64,000 bases of DNA, taken from Phytophthora hibernalis. Taxonomy: Eukaryota > Oomycota > Peronosporomycetes > Peronosporales > Peronosporaceae. The notes under the pieces are model-generated. The model was given only the letters and a program-made list of their open reading frames with translations, was not told the DNA's origin and ran no database searches. Of the stretch, positions 33,387 to 45,100 are shown piece by piece. The stretch covers positions 1,364,001-1,428,000 of the forward strand of contig JAAKBF010000009.1 of the NCBI GenBank assembly GCA_012656075.1, in the 5' to 3' direction. The first letter of the stretch is position 1. Each line of letters starts with the position of its first letter. Both the position numbers and the translations under genes were made by a program.

Positions 33387-35131
33387 GTGAAGGCCCTAGA
33401 CCGCAGCCAGACGCTCGCTGGCCGTATCACGTACCAGAAGGAGGCTGCTATCAGTCGGAAATCACAGAGTCTTCGTTTCGAATGTGGAAGTTTCCGTGTC
33501 ATCCAGAGACTAATTTCTAGAGCGTGGCTGGCTGTGAATGAATTTGCAAGACGTCATGGATATGCACTCGTCGTAAAATCGGTGAGTCGGGACAGCACAG
33601 GTCATCACCGTCGAGTAGTAATGGGATGTGACCGTCATGGCACACGCCGTACATACGTGTCGCGGTCAATTCGACGCCGGGTCAATGCAGCCTCGCGTCG
33701 ATGTGGTTGCCCGATGGAGCTGAGCATTGTTCGCCATGGATTATTCGACGATGCTTCTGTGCGTTGGAGTATTGAGCATCGGAACAAAGCGGTGGTTTAC
33801 AACCATCCGCCCTCGACCCATCCAGCAGCACCCCTGTGTATCGTCGCACTGCACGGACACAAGCTGTCCGCGACACCATTGTTTCTGATGAAGAGATTGG
33901 GGTCCGTGTGGCGCAGACGATGGCGCGTCTGAATCTAGAGGAGACAGAAAACCTTCTTCTAGACCGAGACGTGTACAATAAAAGACGCCGTGCTGTTAAT
34001 GTCCGCATTTGATCGTTCACCAGGATGGAGTTTCTGCTGAGGGAGCTTCAGATCGGAGATTACTACGTGCAGCACGTAGTGCCAACGGCAAAGGAAATCC
34101 AAAGCGAAGACCAACCGCTTTGGGTTTCCTTTGCTGAACATCGTGGGGATTCCCGTAACAAACAACACCATCCACGTTGGGCAAGCCTTCTTCAGGAATG
34201 AACAAGAGCCGGATTATACCTGGGTACTACGGCATCTTCTGTCTATGATGACTCGGCACAATATCCCACCCCCGCAGGTCTTCTTCAGCGATGCGGAGCT
34301 GGCGTTGATCAATGCGATAGAGGTGGGCTTTCCAAGAATCCCGCACTTGCTGTGTCTGTGGCATGTTGTCAAGAACGTGGAGACTCACGCTCACAGGAAC
34401 ACGTTCCGACAGGTGCGAGATGAAACAGCTTCGCCACGAATTGGAGGAAGCTGGAAAGACTGTGACGAGCATCGGAATTTCTTTGACGTCTTTTTGCGTG
34501 TGATCCGATGTACCACGGAGGACGAGTACGAATTTCGGAAACTCGAGTTGTATCTCCTATCAGAGGTGGAGGCTTCGTATATAGACGATGATTGGATGAG
34601 TCTATGGAAGCGTCGTCTTGTCCGTTGCTGGACGGACACTGTGGTCCACTTCGGTCTTCTAGCTACATCTCGAGTTGAGGGATACCACGCTACGATGAAA
34701 GCATGGTTGGGAACTAGCCGGGGTGATTTTCTAACGATCCACTGTATGATGCTGTTGTTTCGGTGATAAGCTCGCACGCCTTTATTCAAACCGACAACAT
34801 TCGACTGTCTAGCGAACTCCTCATTCGTCCCTGCTCCGGGACCTACTCTGCAACCCGTGGAATGCCGTGTGCGCATCAGATTCACGCAGCCAGTGTGAAC
34901 GGACACAGGCTACAACCAGAGCAATTCCACCCACATTGGTGGTTAGACCGTCGTGCGACTCCTGTTCCACCACCCGCTCGTGTGCTTGAACCAGAGACGA
35001 TAGCTGACAGACGAGCTCAGCGCCGCACAGATCGCAGACGCCAGCGTCAACGAGGTGGCGGGAGGTGGGGCACGCGACGAATTCCGTCCCAATTCGAAAT
35101 TTCTGTAATGCACGCCCCACCCAGATTGTAA
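33387..35131 (+). pseudogene. MULE transposase with FAR1-like domain, broken
   Basis: Three successive + frames. 33387-33932 holds a FAR1-type zinc-binding region (FARRHGYALVVKSVSRD, VVMGCDRHGTRR, RRCGCPMELS). 34131-34766 holds the MULE core (VGIPVTNNTIHVGQAFF, FFSDAELALINAI with an Asp, HLLCLWHVVKNV, then TSRVEGYHATMKAWL). 34763-35131 holds a SWIM-like end (CSGTYSATRGMPCAH) and a basic tail. Frameshifts near 33930, 34130 and 34765 separate them. Such enzymes mobilise Mutator-like elements. No MULE terminal inverted repeats were seen around it. Confidence 0.82.
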
Positions 35132-35259
35132 ACATGAGGAAAAAGGACAGCATATAAGCGAAATGAGAAGTATATATTATTTGGCGTGTTGTGGAATGGT
35201 TCTACGTCGAAGTGTTGCCTATAGCTACAACACCCAATTGTATTATCAGTCATCTTCAA

Positions 35260-35747
35260 TTACGATTGGATTCCCCGCGTTCCTTTGAGCGGATAAGTGG
35301 TTGCACCTTCGTCACGAGCCCCTGGTGTCGTGTCTCGAGCCTGTACGTCATCTACCATCTTGTCACGGATAGCCAAAGTTCTGCGCACGCTGCGCAGGTA
35401 TGAAACAAAAGCCTCGTGTCTGTCTTCATCTTCAGACGGAGCAACAGCACCTGGCATCAGTGTAAGTGTGCGTATCTTGCGCCATTTAGTAGACCCTCGA
35501 ATGTACGTGGACCCGCTGGCATCAGCATAGCGCGATATGAGCCACGTGACAGGTAGTAGCTCGCTCGAATAGAGACGAAGGGGGATGTCTGCGCCATTCT
35601 CGACGCGAAGAACGCGGGAAATCCGGTGACCTCGTGGATCCCCACACACGTGAAGTGGGGAGTAGTATTCGATGTACTCCCCGCAGTAAGCGTCTCAGGG
35701 AAAGCTCCGATGCTGACAGGCCAACCATTAGAACGAAACACGTACAA
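35260..35747 (-). other. Unrecognised minus-strand frames
   Basis: Frames 35747-35457 and 35649-35260 overlap and may be one broken gene (SNTTPHFTCVGIHEVTG.., then RLYSSELLPVTWLISRYADASG.., then RTLAIRDKMVDDVQAR). There is no motif I recognise. The position inside the transposon block suggests a decayed element gene. The function is unknown. Confidence 0.3.
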
Positions 35748-35927
35748 TGATCCCTTATGTGGTAGTTTTTGGGATAGTAATGCAGTTGCCTAATTTAGAC
35801 ATGTTGAAGCGGCCGTGTTGAAGTGAGAAACGACCCAGCATCCCCGCCCGCGCCTGTACAGTCGTCAAAAATATGTAAGTATTACCACCTGGCTATGCAT
35901 GGGATTGTACCTCGGTTAACTAAAGGG

Positions 35928-35980
35928 TCCTGCGAATAAGAGATAGCTTCCTGCGAATATCATCTCCCGAAATATGACTC
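35928..35980. repeat. Inverted copy of the subterminal block at 32500-32560
   Basis: GGGTCCTGCGAATAAGAG..CTTCCTGCGAATATCATCTCCC matches the reverse complement of about 32503-32555 with few differences. It lies about 50 bp before the Myb-like gene at 36029. Confidence 0.7.
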
Positions 35981-36028
35981 TTTCTACAGGACAAGAATTT
36001 TGCAGCTGAGCTTGGATCTATTGCAGAT

Positions 36029-36928
36029 TTGACGAAGATGCTAGCCTCAACGTCGAAGCAGAAGATCGTGCGGGGGCCGACCTGGGAGCCGAAGGAGGAC
36101 ACGCTGCTGGCAAGGGCGTGGGTCACTGTATCGACAAATGAGACAGTCGCTACAGACCAGAAAGCAGGCGAGTTTTGGGAGAAGGTGGCGGCGCAGTACA
36201 ATGACATTCGCCCTCGACGTGACAAGAAGTTCGAGCGATCCCAAAATTCAGTTATGAAGCGGTGGAAGACGTTGCGTCTTGCGGTTGCTCGATACTGTGG
36301 CTGCTACGCATCGGTTCTTCAGCTGAATGAAAGTGGAAAAGTGTGGAAGACCATATCGACGACGCGGTGGCGATGTACGAGGGTCTGTACGATCAGACGT
36401 TCGACTACTTGGAGGCTTGGAGAGAGCAGCCAAAGTGGAAGGATCTGAGCCATAGCTCCAAAGTTCGTACAGCGAATCGTAAACGCAGTTCGAGCAGGGA
36501 TCCTTTCGGCGAAGAGGTTTCTAGGAGCCCGCAGGTGGCTGGACCGGATGCATGCGACGGGCGAGGAACGCTCACGGCCAATTGGCGCCAAGAAGGCAAA
36601 GGCAGAACGATCGCTGGAGGTGAGCACGCAACGAATGGCCGATGCTGCTACATCGATGTCAAAGTCAAGTAGCGAGAAGGCAATCATTGCAGCGGAGAAA
36701 CTTCGTTTTCTCAAAGAGCGTGAGGAGAACCGTATTTTGTTTCAGTCAACAGACGGATTGGATGAGATATCTCTGCGTATTCTCGAGCTCAAGAAACGCG
36801 ATATTCTTCAGCGACTAGAAGCGGTAAGCATGATACCGTATGAATTAATTGACGTAGAGACATATTATAAACTAACGCACTATTGTACGGAAATAGGCAG
36901 CTTCAACGCCGCCGCTCCAACATTCTGA
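36029..36928 (+). pseudogene. Myb/SANT-like (NAM-associated) Harbinger partner, broken
   Basis: The first frame (36029-36448) carries RGPTWEPKEDTLLARAWVTVS and FWEKVAAQYNDIRPRR with NSVMKRWKTLRLAVARY, a Myb/SANT-like domain with the expected Trp spacing. The second piece holds AVAMYEGLYDQTFDYLEAWR. The third (36548-36928) holds RPIGAKKAKAERS and a coiled coil (EKLRFLKEREENRILF, RILELKKRDILQRLEAV). This is the same order as in the minus-strand partner at 5931-6760. Frame changes near 36350 and 36540 interrupt it. The 3' end converges on the transposase at 37007-38500. Confidence 0.75.
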
Positions 36929-37006
36929 TAACGTAGCCACGAGTGATGTACGTGACGGTGATGATATCATCACGGACGAGCAGCATGTTTGAACGCCATG
37001 ATGGCG

Positions 37007-38500
37007 TTAGGTTGGAGCCATCGAGCGACCCTCCAAACTCCATGTATGGTCCACAAGCGCCGCCTTCAATGCGTGGTGATCAGCTTTCGATTGAATTAAG
37101 AGTCTTTGTTGAACGAAATCTTGCAGTGTCAATCTCGCATTGTAGTCATCGTCGTCGATTTGATCAGATTCGGAATCAAATTCAGACAAGAGATCAGTGC
37201 CGAGGTCGTCGTCGTTAGGTGCAGCAGGGTCACTGCCATTCGCATAATTGTCTTCCACAACCATGTTATGGAGGATTACACACGCTTTGACGATGGTGAG
37301 CAAGTCTTCGGCGCGCCAAGAGCGGCTTGGATATTTCAGGACACGAAATTTAGCTCGAAGTACACCAAATGTGCGCTCTACATCCTTGCGCGCGCCTTCT
37401 TGTCTCTCAGCAAAACGCTTTTGCTATGCAGTAGATGGGTTCGATGTGGTTGGAACGAAGCATCCATACGATGGGTAGATACCATCGACAAGATAGTATA
37501 ACTGTTGAAATGTCTTTCCAGCAACTGAATAAGAAAACGATTTGAACACTTCAGCGCGCAGGATTTGCTGGTTAATTAGCGGGGAGCGATCAATTATGTT
37601 GATGTCTGTCCATTATACATTGTACAGCACAAAATGTCAACATAAGTGCACGCGAATTCGAAAAACAAAGAATATCAATACACCACCATTATTTGACCCG
37701 ACAGACCCGAAGTAAAAATGCCATATCCACAGGCGCTGGTCGGCCACAACCTCGAGTACGACGGTCGGCTTGCCTTCTTTCCTTGTAGCTGCCCCTTTAA
37801 CGCCGCCGGACATAGTTCCCAGCGCCAATGCATACAGTCCAACGATCCGATGCACCCAGGGAAGTCGCGCTCATTTGATGAGCGCAATAACTGCTCAATA
37901 TCTGCTCGTGATGGCTCCCGCAGATATTCTTCCTCAAATGTGCACACCACGGCCTCGCAAAAATTTCGTGTAGCGCAGAAGTGTACTCTCGGCTGCCCGA
38001 ATGCTGTCATCTAAAAGTCGGCCGAACACCCATATGCCAGCATGCGAATTGCTGCTGTGCACTTCTGAATCGTGGATAAGCCTGGTTTTCCTAGAGCATC
38101 GTATTGCTGCTCAAAGTCACTGTCACACGCTACTACCGCTTCCATGACCCGGACGAAAAGAGAGCGCTTCATTCTAAACCGGCGCTCGAATTTCTTATCA
38201 GAGTAAATCGGGTTCTCGCAGAAATAGTCTGCCCAGAGGCGAGCATGCCCCCAGGAGCATCTCGCTCGACGTTTGCCGCCCGTCCAGGACGCGATCCACC
38301 ATGTTTTCTCTTCCGCAAGCCTCTTGTGAAGGATAGCAGCAAGCGGCAAAGGCCTATCCAAATGTATTGCGTCAGTACTGGCCCAGTATTGGCGCAATAC
38401 GCCCAGTACTACTGCGTACGTTTGCAAGAATCTTGCCACCTACCTCGTCGTCGCTGCTTTCATCACTCCACCAAAGATCTTCATCGGAAGACGAATCCAT
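37007..38500 (-). pseudogene. PIF/Harbinger transposase, broken
   Basis: The acidic start (ATG at 38500, SSSDEDLWWSDESSDDE) ends at a GTAGGT donor-like site. The body then reads FERRFRMKRSLFVRVMEAVV and TAAIRMLAYGCSAD (38439-38011), followed by FEEEYLREPSRADIEQLL and FPGCIGSLDCMHWRWELCP (38010-37675). The first catalytic Asp is in SLDCMHW. The middle is scrambled, and the end (37303-37007) holds KACVILHNMVVEDN. It is the closest relative here of the transposase at 4511-5826, sharing RRFRM, SLDCMHW and LHNM.VED. It is inactive because of several stops and frame changes. Confidence 0.8.
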
Positions 38501-38639
38501 CTTTCGCGTTCAGCAGCGTTTGGCGATCACGCTTTTGAGCCCTGAGATGAACTGTGGTGGGGGCGTACCTTTTTTGGAATCGGTATCTACTGGCTTTTTT
38601 AGTTTGCGGTTTGGATAGGTCTTTGCGGTGGAGATGCTC

Positions 38640-38863
38640 TAAGTACATGTAAGCTTAACTGAAACAGCGCTCCACCCCCATCAAGAATTGGTACCACTGG
38701 TATTATAATACATATACATGTAGAATACAATGACAAAATATAATACATGGGTTGGTATTACGGTAGTTAAAGAGGAAGAGCACGACAACTCGTCGATACA
38801 CCATGGCCTGGCCAACCATCAGGACTGCGAGCTGCCCTCTGAGGCAGCATCTTGCGTGGTAGC
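38640..38863. other. Spacer, nothing coding
   Basis: Two TACATGTA palindromes (38644-38651 and 38715-38722) lie in AT-rich sequence. Confidence 0.4.
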
Positions 38864-39334
38864 TTAGATGAACGAGAAAAATAGCGCCTCGGACGGCTTG
38901 GTCCAGCGAAAGGCCTTGGCGAACACGACCAGCGCGTTGGGCGTTCGCAGCTGACAGTACTGCAACGCGATCCCGAAGCACGGGTTGGCGACCAGTGCCT
39001 TCGCGAGCAGATACAGCAGCGCGTACATCATCATCTTGCGCAAATACGCGAGTCGCAGCATGCCCGGGTAGAAATGACGGTGGGTCAGTGTCTTGGTCGA
39101 CGCAGCAGTCTGCAGGTCGTGGGTCATCTCTTTGGCGGTGGGCTTGATGTGGAGAGTGCGGGTGATGGTCTGCATGGCTAGTCGTGACTGTGGTTCGCTT
39201 GCGGACGCCGTCTCAATTGTGGTTATGGAGCACTTTGCGGGCTCGGTCTCAATTGTGGTTATGAACGTCGGCTTGCGCGACGGTGGATAGACGCTGCAAC
39301 GTACGATCTCAGCGGTGCCAACACCACGCGCCAT
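38864..39334 (-). CDS. Hypothetical 156-residue protein with a hydrophobic segment
   Basis: A complete frame from the ATG at 39334. The first 80 residues are Thr/Lys-rich with an internal near-repeat (ITTIETEPAKCS.., ITTIETASASE). A His/Tyr/Arg-rich turn and a hydrophobic stretch follow (MMMYALLYLLAKALVANPCFGIAL, about residues 102-125) that could be one membrane segment. The C-terminus is AFRWTKPSEALFFSFI. No family is recognised. It is divergent from the Rab-like gene with about 400 bp between, which could hold a shared promoter. The length and clean start support a real gene, but composition alone cannot prove it. Confidence 0.45.
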   Translation of the reverse strand: MARGVGTAEIVRCSVYPPSRKPTFITTIETEPAKCSITTIETASASEPQSRLAMQTITRTLHIKPTAKEMTHDLQTAASTKTLTHRHFYPGMLRLAYLRKMMMYALLYLLAKALVANPCFGIALQYCQLRTPNALVVFAKAFRWTKPSEALFFSFI

Positions 39335-39743
39335 ACAGCGAGCAAATTTGCGATTCGAAAAGCGCTTTGCTTCAAGTTGTCAAACGTCGATGCAGATTGC
39401 TCGTTGACGAAACACCGCCAACGGGTACACGCGCGTCATGAGCGCGGGATACCTCAAGACTGATACCATCAAGAGCAACGGTGCTGCAGCAAGATGCTGC
39501 CAGCAACACCAACATTTGCTGGGCTTCCGTGGCCGATAACGATATATGTGGAGATGAGAATGGAAGACGATGAAGTAAGTTTATGCGGCTATTTCAGATC
39601 ATCTAAAAAAGAACTAACGGTTCTTGTCGAGGTTTGCTGGTGCCGTATTCTCGCATTCAAGACAGAGAGAAACCAACGCGGAGACAACCTTTGTCCGTGG
39701 TTGTATCGACAGCACGCAGTTGGGAGTGACAGGTTTTACGACA

Positions 39744-40852
39744 ATGCAGTCCTCGCCGGCATCTCCGTCCAAAAGCAGCAGCGCATCACCGTCCAAGAAC
39801 GAGTTCCTGTACAAAGTGATCATCATTGGCACCCAAGCAGTTGGAAAGACCAATTTGCTGTCTGTTGCAGCACGCGGTGATCAATTCGACGAGCGAAGTT
39901 CCCCGACGCTACAACCCGAGTTCGTGACAGGTAGAATTGGAGCTCCTAACTCGACCCAATGACAATCAGATCGCAGCGTTCCTCACGTTGTTTCGTGAAC
40001 TTGACAATGTAGTGAAAGTACAGCGCCCGGACTGGAAGTTCGGCGAGCCACACCAATTCATCCGTGCGCAGGTATGGGATACCGCAGGCCAGGAGCGATA
40101 CCAGGCCATCTCGAGCTCGCACTACAGGCGAGCGAATGGTAAGCCATGATTTTGACTTTCCCCAACTTGACGTCTGTGAACTCAAATTTCGCCAACAATG
40201 TGAATCGCTGTGCTGCAGGTGCCCTGATCGTCTACGACGTGAGCGACAAGAAAACCTTCAAAGATATTTTCCCTGGTGAAAGCGGTTCCCAATGGCTGAC
40301 TGCACTCAAGCAAAACTCCGACCCAACTCTGCTGGCTGCGGTCATGCTCGTGGAAAACAAAGTCGACAAGCTCAACGGGAGGACGGTCGACACGAAGGAC
40401 TATGTGAAGAAAGAAGATGTGATAAAGGTTTTGAGCGAGACAGTCTTCAAGGACCCCAAGCAGGGACTCGGCTGGCTGCACGATGCCAAGCCTGAAGAGG
40501 TCGTGCCCTTCCGGATAGCCAACAGCCTCATGTTCGCACGAACTTCGGCTCGCAATAACACCGCCGAGCTGTTCGAACAGGCCGAGAAAGTTGTACCGGG
40601 TGTAGGCGTGACGATCCAAGGTTTGTCGCTTGATGGCCTGCCCTCCCGGACTTCCTCAAGCAGACGCAGGCTCCAAAGCTCGAGTACGAGCCTTCCATAG
40701 AGGTGAAGACAATTTCTCAGGCGTTGGAAGCGCTGTTGCTCCGCATCTACGCTCGATCCAAGGACATCGAGGCCGGTGGATCCAAGCCGAGTGGCAAAGC
40801 CTTCCGCCTGCACGGCGCTGTTGACCCACAGAGTGGCGGACCCTGCTGCTGA
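39744..40852 (+). CDS. Rab-like small GTPase with a frame break before the prenylation motif
   Basis: Exons 39744-39930, 40019-40139 and 40219 onward are joined by introns 39931-40018 and 40140-40218 (GTAGAA..GAAAG and GTAAGC..TGCAG). Both joins keep the frame. After a Ser-rich leader come the GTPase boxes: GTQAVGKTN (about residues 29-37), WDTAGQERY, NKVDK and TSA. Alpha-helical insertions make it longer than a canonical Rab. Near 40645 two extra bases appear to shift the frame, so reading continues to 40700 with a nonsense end. In the other frame the conserved-looking C-terminus (KQTQAPKLEYEPSIEVKT..) continues to GGPCC and a stop at 40850-40852, a Rab-type double-cysteine lipid anchor. As read, the protein would lack its membrane anchor. 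Rab proteins direct vesicle traffic. Confidence 0.8.
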
Positions 40853-42106
40853 AACGTCATTTATTCGTTGACACTGGACAACGACGAGAAAGAGGGAGAG
40901 GGGAACAACACTTTAATTGCAAAGACTTTATTGCATTTACTTCCGGCTCTTGCAGCAAGAGCAGTTCGAGTCACAAACGTCGAACAACCCCGTTTTTAGC
41001 ACTTTTCTACGGTGACATTGCCCCTTTTCAAAAATTGCAAAATGACCCACAAGTTGACGATGTGCTCAGGTCCACCCCAGCTCTGCGCTGTACATGTATT
41101 TGTGAGACTGCACATGTATTAATACATGTGCAGTCTTCACAAGCGACCAACGATATCCGCTCGTGCATTGGACCATGAACTCATCTGTGGGAGTATGGGC
41201 ATGATGATCAATCGTTTTAAAGTGGAGCTATACCGGTAGCCAACTTTTCACGGGCGTCCCTGCCGGCAACGGGAATCGTCGATCCAATTTGGCCGTCTCG
41301 GTGGCACCGCCAGCAGCACGCCTATCCAGCTCAACGCAAATGACATCGTCTGATGGTAAAATGGCCAACGAGTTCACTTATTATAGCGTGCGTGAAAAGG
41401 AGAGCAAAAATTGTAAAGTTTTGCAAGCAAAGCTGTTCGCTACGTCGGCTGCCTCATCGGTTGCAGTCGTCAGGATAACGTTGGTCTCTATCTTGCCGAC
41501 TCAAGCCGACGGCGCTGCGCTGTTGTTCTAATCGTTCGGTCGTACGTTCACTGCGTGCATACTGACGACTACTCATCCAACATTTGCTTTCCCTCAGCCA
41601 ATCATATCGTGCTGCTACTGCAATATTCAGCACAGCGCTGGCAATTTGACGTGCGTGGCCAGGTGTTTTCCAGTTCAGTGCAGCAGCGCTCCATCGTATA
41701 AGACCACAAGCTGCCCGAGAGGAGGCAGAGAGCGAGTGCGCGACGACAGCGGCAGGGCCAGGACACCCGAACTTGCTCGGTCCTCTCTTAGATCGACACT
41801 TTCACGGCGCCGCACACGTGGACGACTTCCACGCAGCGCAGGTAAGGCGGCAACCAGCAAACCAAAACCATTCCGCACCCAAAACTTTCGCTAACCGCAT
41901 CCGCTTTCCTCCGAATTCAAGGAAAACTTGGTTTCCGCACTCGTTGCAGTCCCTCACTTCCGCATTTCCGCATCCGACGACAGACCATCACTCCGCATGG
42001 GGAAAGCGCGCACTATGAGCCGCGCGCGCGGCCACAGCGGCGCGTCGGCGGACTCGCGCGGGAACTCGCGGCGGGGTCGTCGCTCACGGCCAGCGAGCGC
42101 GCCTAC
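40853..42106. other. Intergenic with a 30-bp perfect palindrome
   Basis: GACTGCACATGTATTAATACATGTGCAGTC at 41106-41135 is perfectly palindromic, and TGTGA/TCACA extend it with one bulge. A TACCGGTA lies at 41231-41238. An 80-codon frame at 41289-41531 has no support. From about 42015 a GC-rich frame could be a 5' part of the START/FYVE gene, but it is not in frame with the ATG at 42107. Confidence 0.55.
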
Positions 42107-45100
42107 ATGATCCGCAAAGCCAAGGAGGCGTCCGTGGCGCTCGTGGACCACGCGCACACGCTGGACGGGCCTGTGCAGTGGCACTACACGGGCAAGTTCC
42201 GCGGCATCCAGATGTACCGCGGTGAGGGCAGCTACGACCGCGTGGGCACCACGGGCACCGAGTTCCTGTGCGGCGTGACGACCATGATGGGCTCCATTGA
42301 GGAGGTGGCCAGCTACTTCGACCAGCAGACGACGGCGCGGATGGTCGCCAAGAAGGCGGACGACGTGCTGGACTGCGGCGTGCTCTACTCGCTGGTGCAG
42401 GGGGACCCGAACAACCCGTTCTACCGGGTCTCGGCCAAATACCAGCTCTACGAGGGCCCCTCTGCCTTCTCGAGAGAGCGAGACTACTGTTTCTTAGAGT
42501 GCCAGAACACGTTCCGACACGCTTCAGGGCGCAGGGGATGGGTGCTGAGCATGCACTCGATCAAGCTGCCGAACTGCCCGGAAGTGGATGGCGTGGTGAG
42601 AGGAAGCATGTACCAGTCGGGCTATGTGTTCGTGGAGGCAGAGAAGGAAGGGTACATGGACGTCATGCACAGTCTTCAGATCAACTTTAAGAGCACCAGT
42701 CGACTGCCGCACTTCCTGCTCAATTCGGCCTTAAAGCGGCGGATTTTGTCCGTGGTGACCATCAGTCGAGAGATCCAGACGTCAAGAATGGGACGCCAGA
42801 CGCTGTTGAAGAAGAAGGACTTGATGCCCAAGCGAGCGAGAGCGCTGTGTGTCAACTGCTCGAGGAAATTCTCCTTGTTTGTGCGTAAAACGCGATGTCG
42901 CGTTTGTGGCGAGGTGGTGTGTCAACCGTGTGCGCCGCAGGTCATGATCTCGACGAAACGGGGGCCGATCAAGACGCGTGTGTGCACCAAGTGCTACCAT
43001 TTGTCTCCTGGCGATGAGTATGAACCTATTGGAGGACTTCCTAATTCGCAGAATGGAGGCGATCCGCGCCGAATGCAGAATGAGACGCGGTACTCGGATA
43101 TATTGCAGGACAACCCCGATGTGTACCACGAAGCTGACGAGGACAGTATGGACGAAGACGAAGACGAGGACGGACTTGAGGAGCAGTCGGATTACAGTGT
43201 GTTCGCACAGTCCCGTTTTACGGAGGCGAGCCGGGATTCTGTTGCCACAAGCAATTTCGAAGAATCAAGCAACTTTGAAAGCCATTTTGAGGGGTCAAGT
43301 CAATTCGACGCCACAAGTGAACTTGATGACAGCCAGTATTACGATGGAGGTGCCCGCGAGAGCAGCTTTGTGAGCGAAAGTAGCACGTCGCATTGGCAGG
43401 GAGGAAACAGCACTGCAAGCAGTATGATGGGATGGAACCAGGCAAGCAGTGTCAAGCCCGCCGACGGCTACATTTACGATCCTCAGGCCTCCTTGAATAG
43501 CAACTTCTATGGTGCGAGTAAGTACGGTGAGAGCGACTGCGGAGTGAGTAACTGTACAGTTGATGAGGAACCTGACAAGCGAGGGGTAGATACAAAGCGG
43601 CAGCACCCATTCCGGAAGATGAGCCCGATAGTCATAATGGTTACTCCATTAGTCCCAACACAAGCTACAACTCAAGCCCGAGCACGAACTACAACTCAGC
43701 CAAGAGCACAAACTACGACGCGAGCTACGCTAGTTCTAATTCGAACGCTAGCCACGGCAGCAAAACTGTGTCGATTCAGAGTCTTGCCAAGGCACGTTCT
43801 GCGCGCTATGGAATCAAGAGTCAGTTTCCGCCTCTACCCCCGCCACCCCCACCACTATCCCCGCCACCCGAAGAAGCCGACGAGGACGACGAGGATGATA
43901 GCCCATTACATCTCGGAGCACTGAAGTCGGACAACACACAGAACTCAAAGTTTCGAAAGCCTAAGGGCATTGCTGCGCGGAAAATGTTCACGCCTCCACC
44001 TCCAAAGGAAACACGACGCGAAAATGGACCGCGGACGTCAGCGAATCGTGTTCCCAAGATCCCTCAAAAGGAATTTAGAGCTGCAGTAGGCAGCAAAGAC
44101 TCGCGAAGCTCACAGACTAGCTCAAGAGAGTCAACCGGGTTGGGCAGCACTCGGTCTTCCGCAATTCTGCAGCAAGTGCGCCGCAACCGCAACCGTACGC
44201 TCGAATTGACTCCTGACAGTGATCGGACTTCCGCAGTGCTAAAGACTTTGGAGGAAGAACACCTGAACAGGATGCGCGAAATCGAGAGGATGCAAGAATT
44301 GGCCAAAGAGAAAGCAGCTCGACGATCGATGACATCGAATGGAAGTCGCTCGTCTATGCAAAGTACCTGTTCATCTCAGCCTGAAGGTCGTTTTTCGAAT
44401 GCTCGTGCAAGTGCTGCTTTTGCTGCAGCTGTGAAGAAGACATCGCAACCACGCAATGCTCCGCTTTCTCCGTCGGGCCCCCACCTGGATCTCCGCATGG
44501 ACCACCACCTGGCTCCCCGCCAGGCACACCTCCTAGTATGCGAGGGCGTCGAATGCCTCCGTTCAACCAGCAAGCAAACCAATCCTTTGGTGATCGCTCA
44601 AGGCGTACTGACACAAGCATTGATTTCGGGGAAGCCGTTTCCTCTCTACGCGTTCAAATGGCACCTTTGCCAAATCGAATGTGCGTGTTAGTGTTGCACC
44701 TTCCGCACAAAGCGAAGACCTCATGTTCAATTCCCAGCGATCTGGGTTGCAGGCTAGCAACGGAAGCAAAGGATCATCTCGAGGTCGTCGGTTGGATGCC
44801 TCTCAGGCCTCAAGCAAATCAAGCAGTTCTTCATTTGGTAGCCGTCGGCTGGATGCTTCGCAAGCCTCCAGCATCCCGATGTCAAAGCACCCGGACGACC
44901 TCGCGTTTGATGCATCCCAACTTTCGGTTGATAAGTCGAAGTTCTCCAGCAGCATTGCAATTTTGGAGACCCCTGCTGACTCGACTGAGCACATTGCTAT
45001 GATGGAAAGACTGAGCTCCCAGCGTGGCTCGAATGCTTCAACGCTCTTCGATGAAGATCTACTAGCCCAATCTTCATCGGGCATGACTGAACATATTAAC

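Larger units (their letters stand above)
32285..38639. mobile_element. Region bounded by Harbinger-type inverted ends, with nested insertions
   Basis: GAGCATCTCCACCGC at 32285-32299 and its exact reverse complement at 38625-38639 are flanked by TAA on both sides (32282-32284 and 38640-38642). This three-base TAA duplication is as expected for PIF/Harbinger. Subterminal blocks also agree in inverted orientation (GCCCCCACC(G/A)CAGT near 32353 and 38544). Inside are a 30-bp minisatellite, a MULE relic and a Myb/transposase pair. Either this is one element of 6355 bp with later insertions, or two separate ends brought together. Confidence 0.6.

Noticed and set aside
41289..41531. 80-codon + frame upstream of the large START/FYVE gene
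   Set aside because: No similarity to START or FYVE and not in frame with it.
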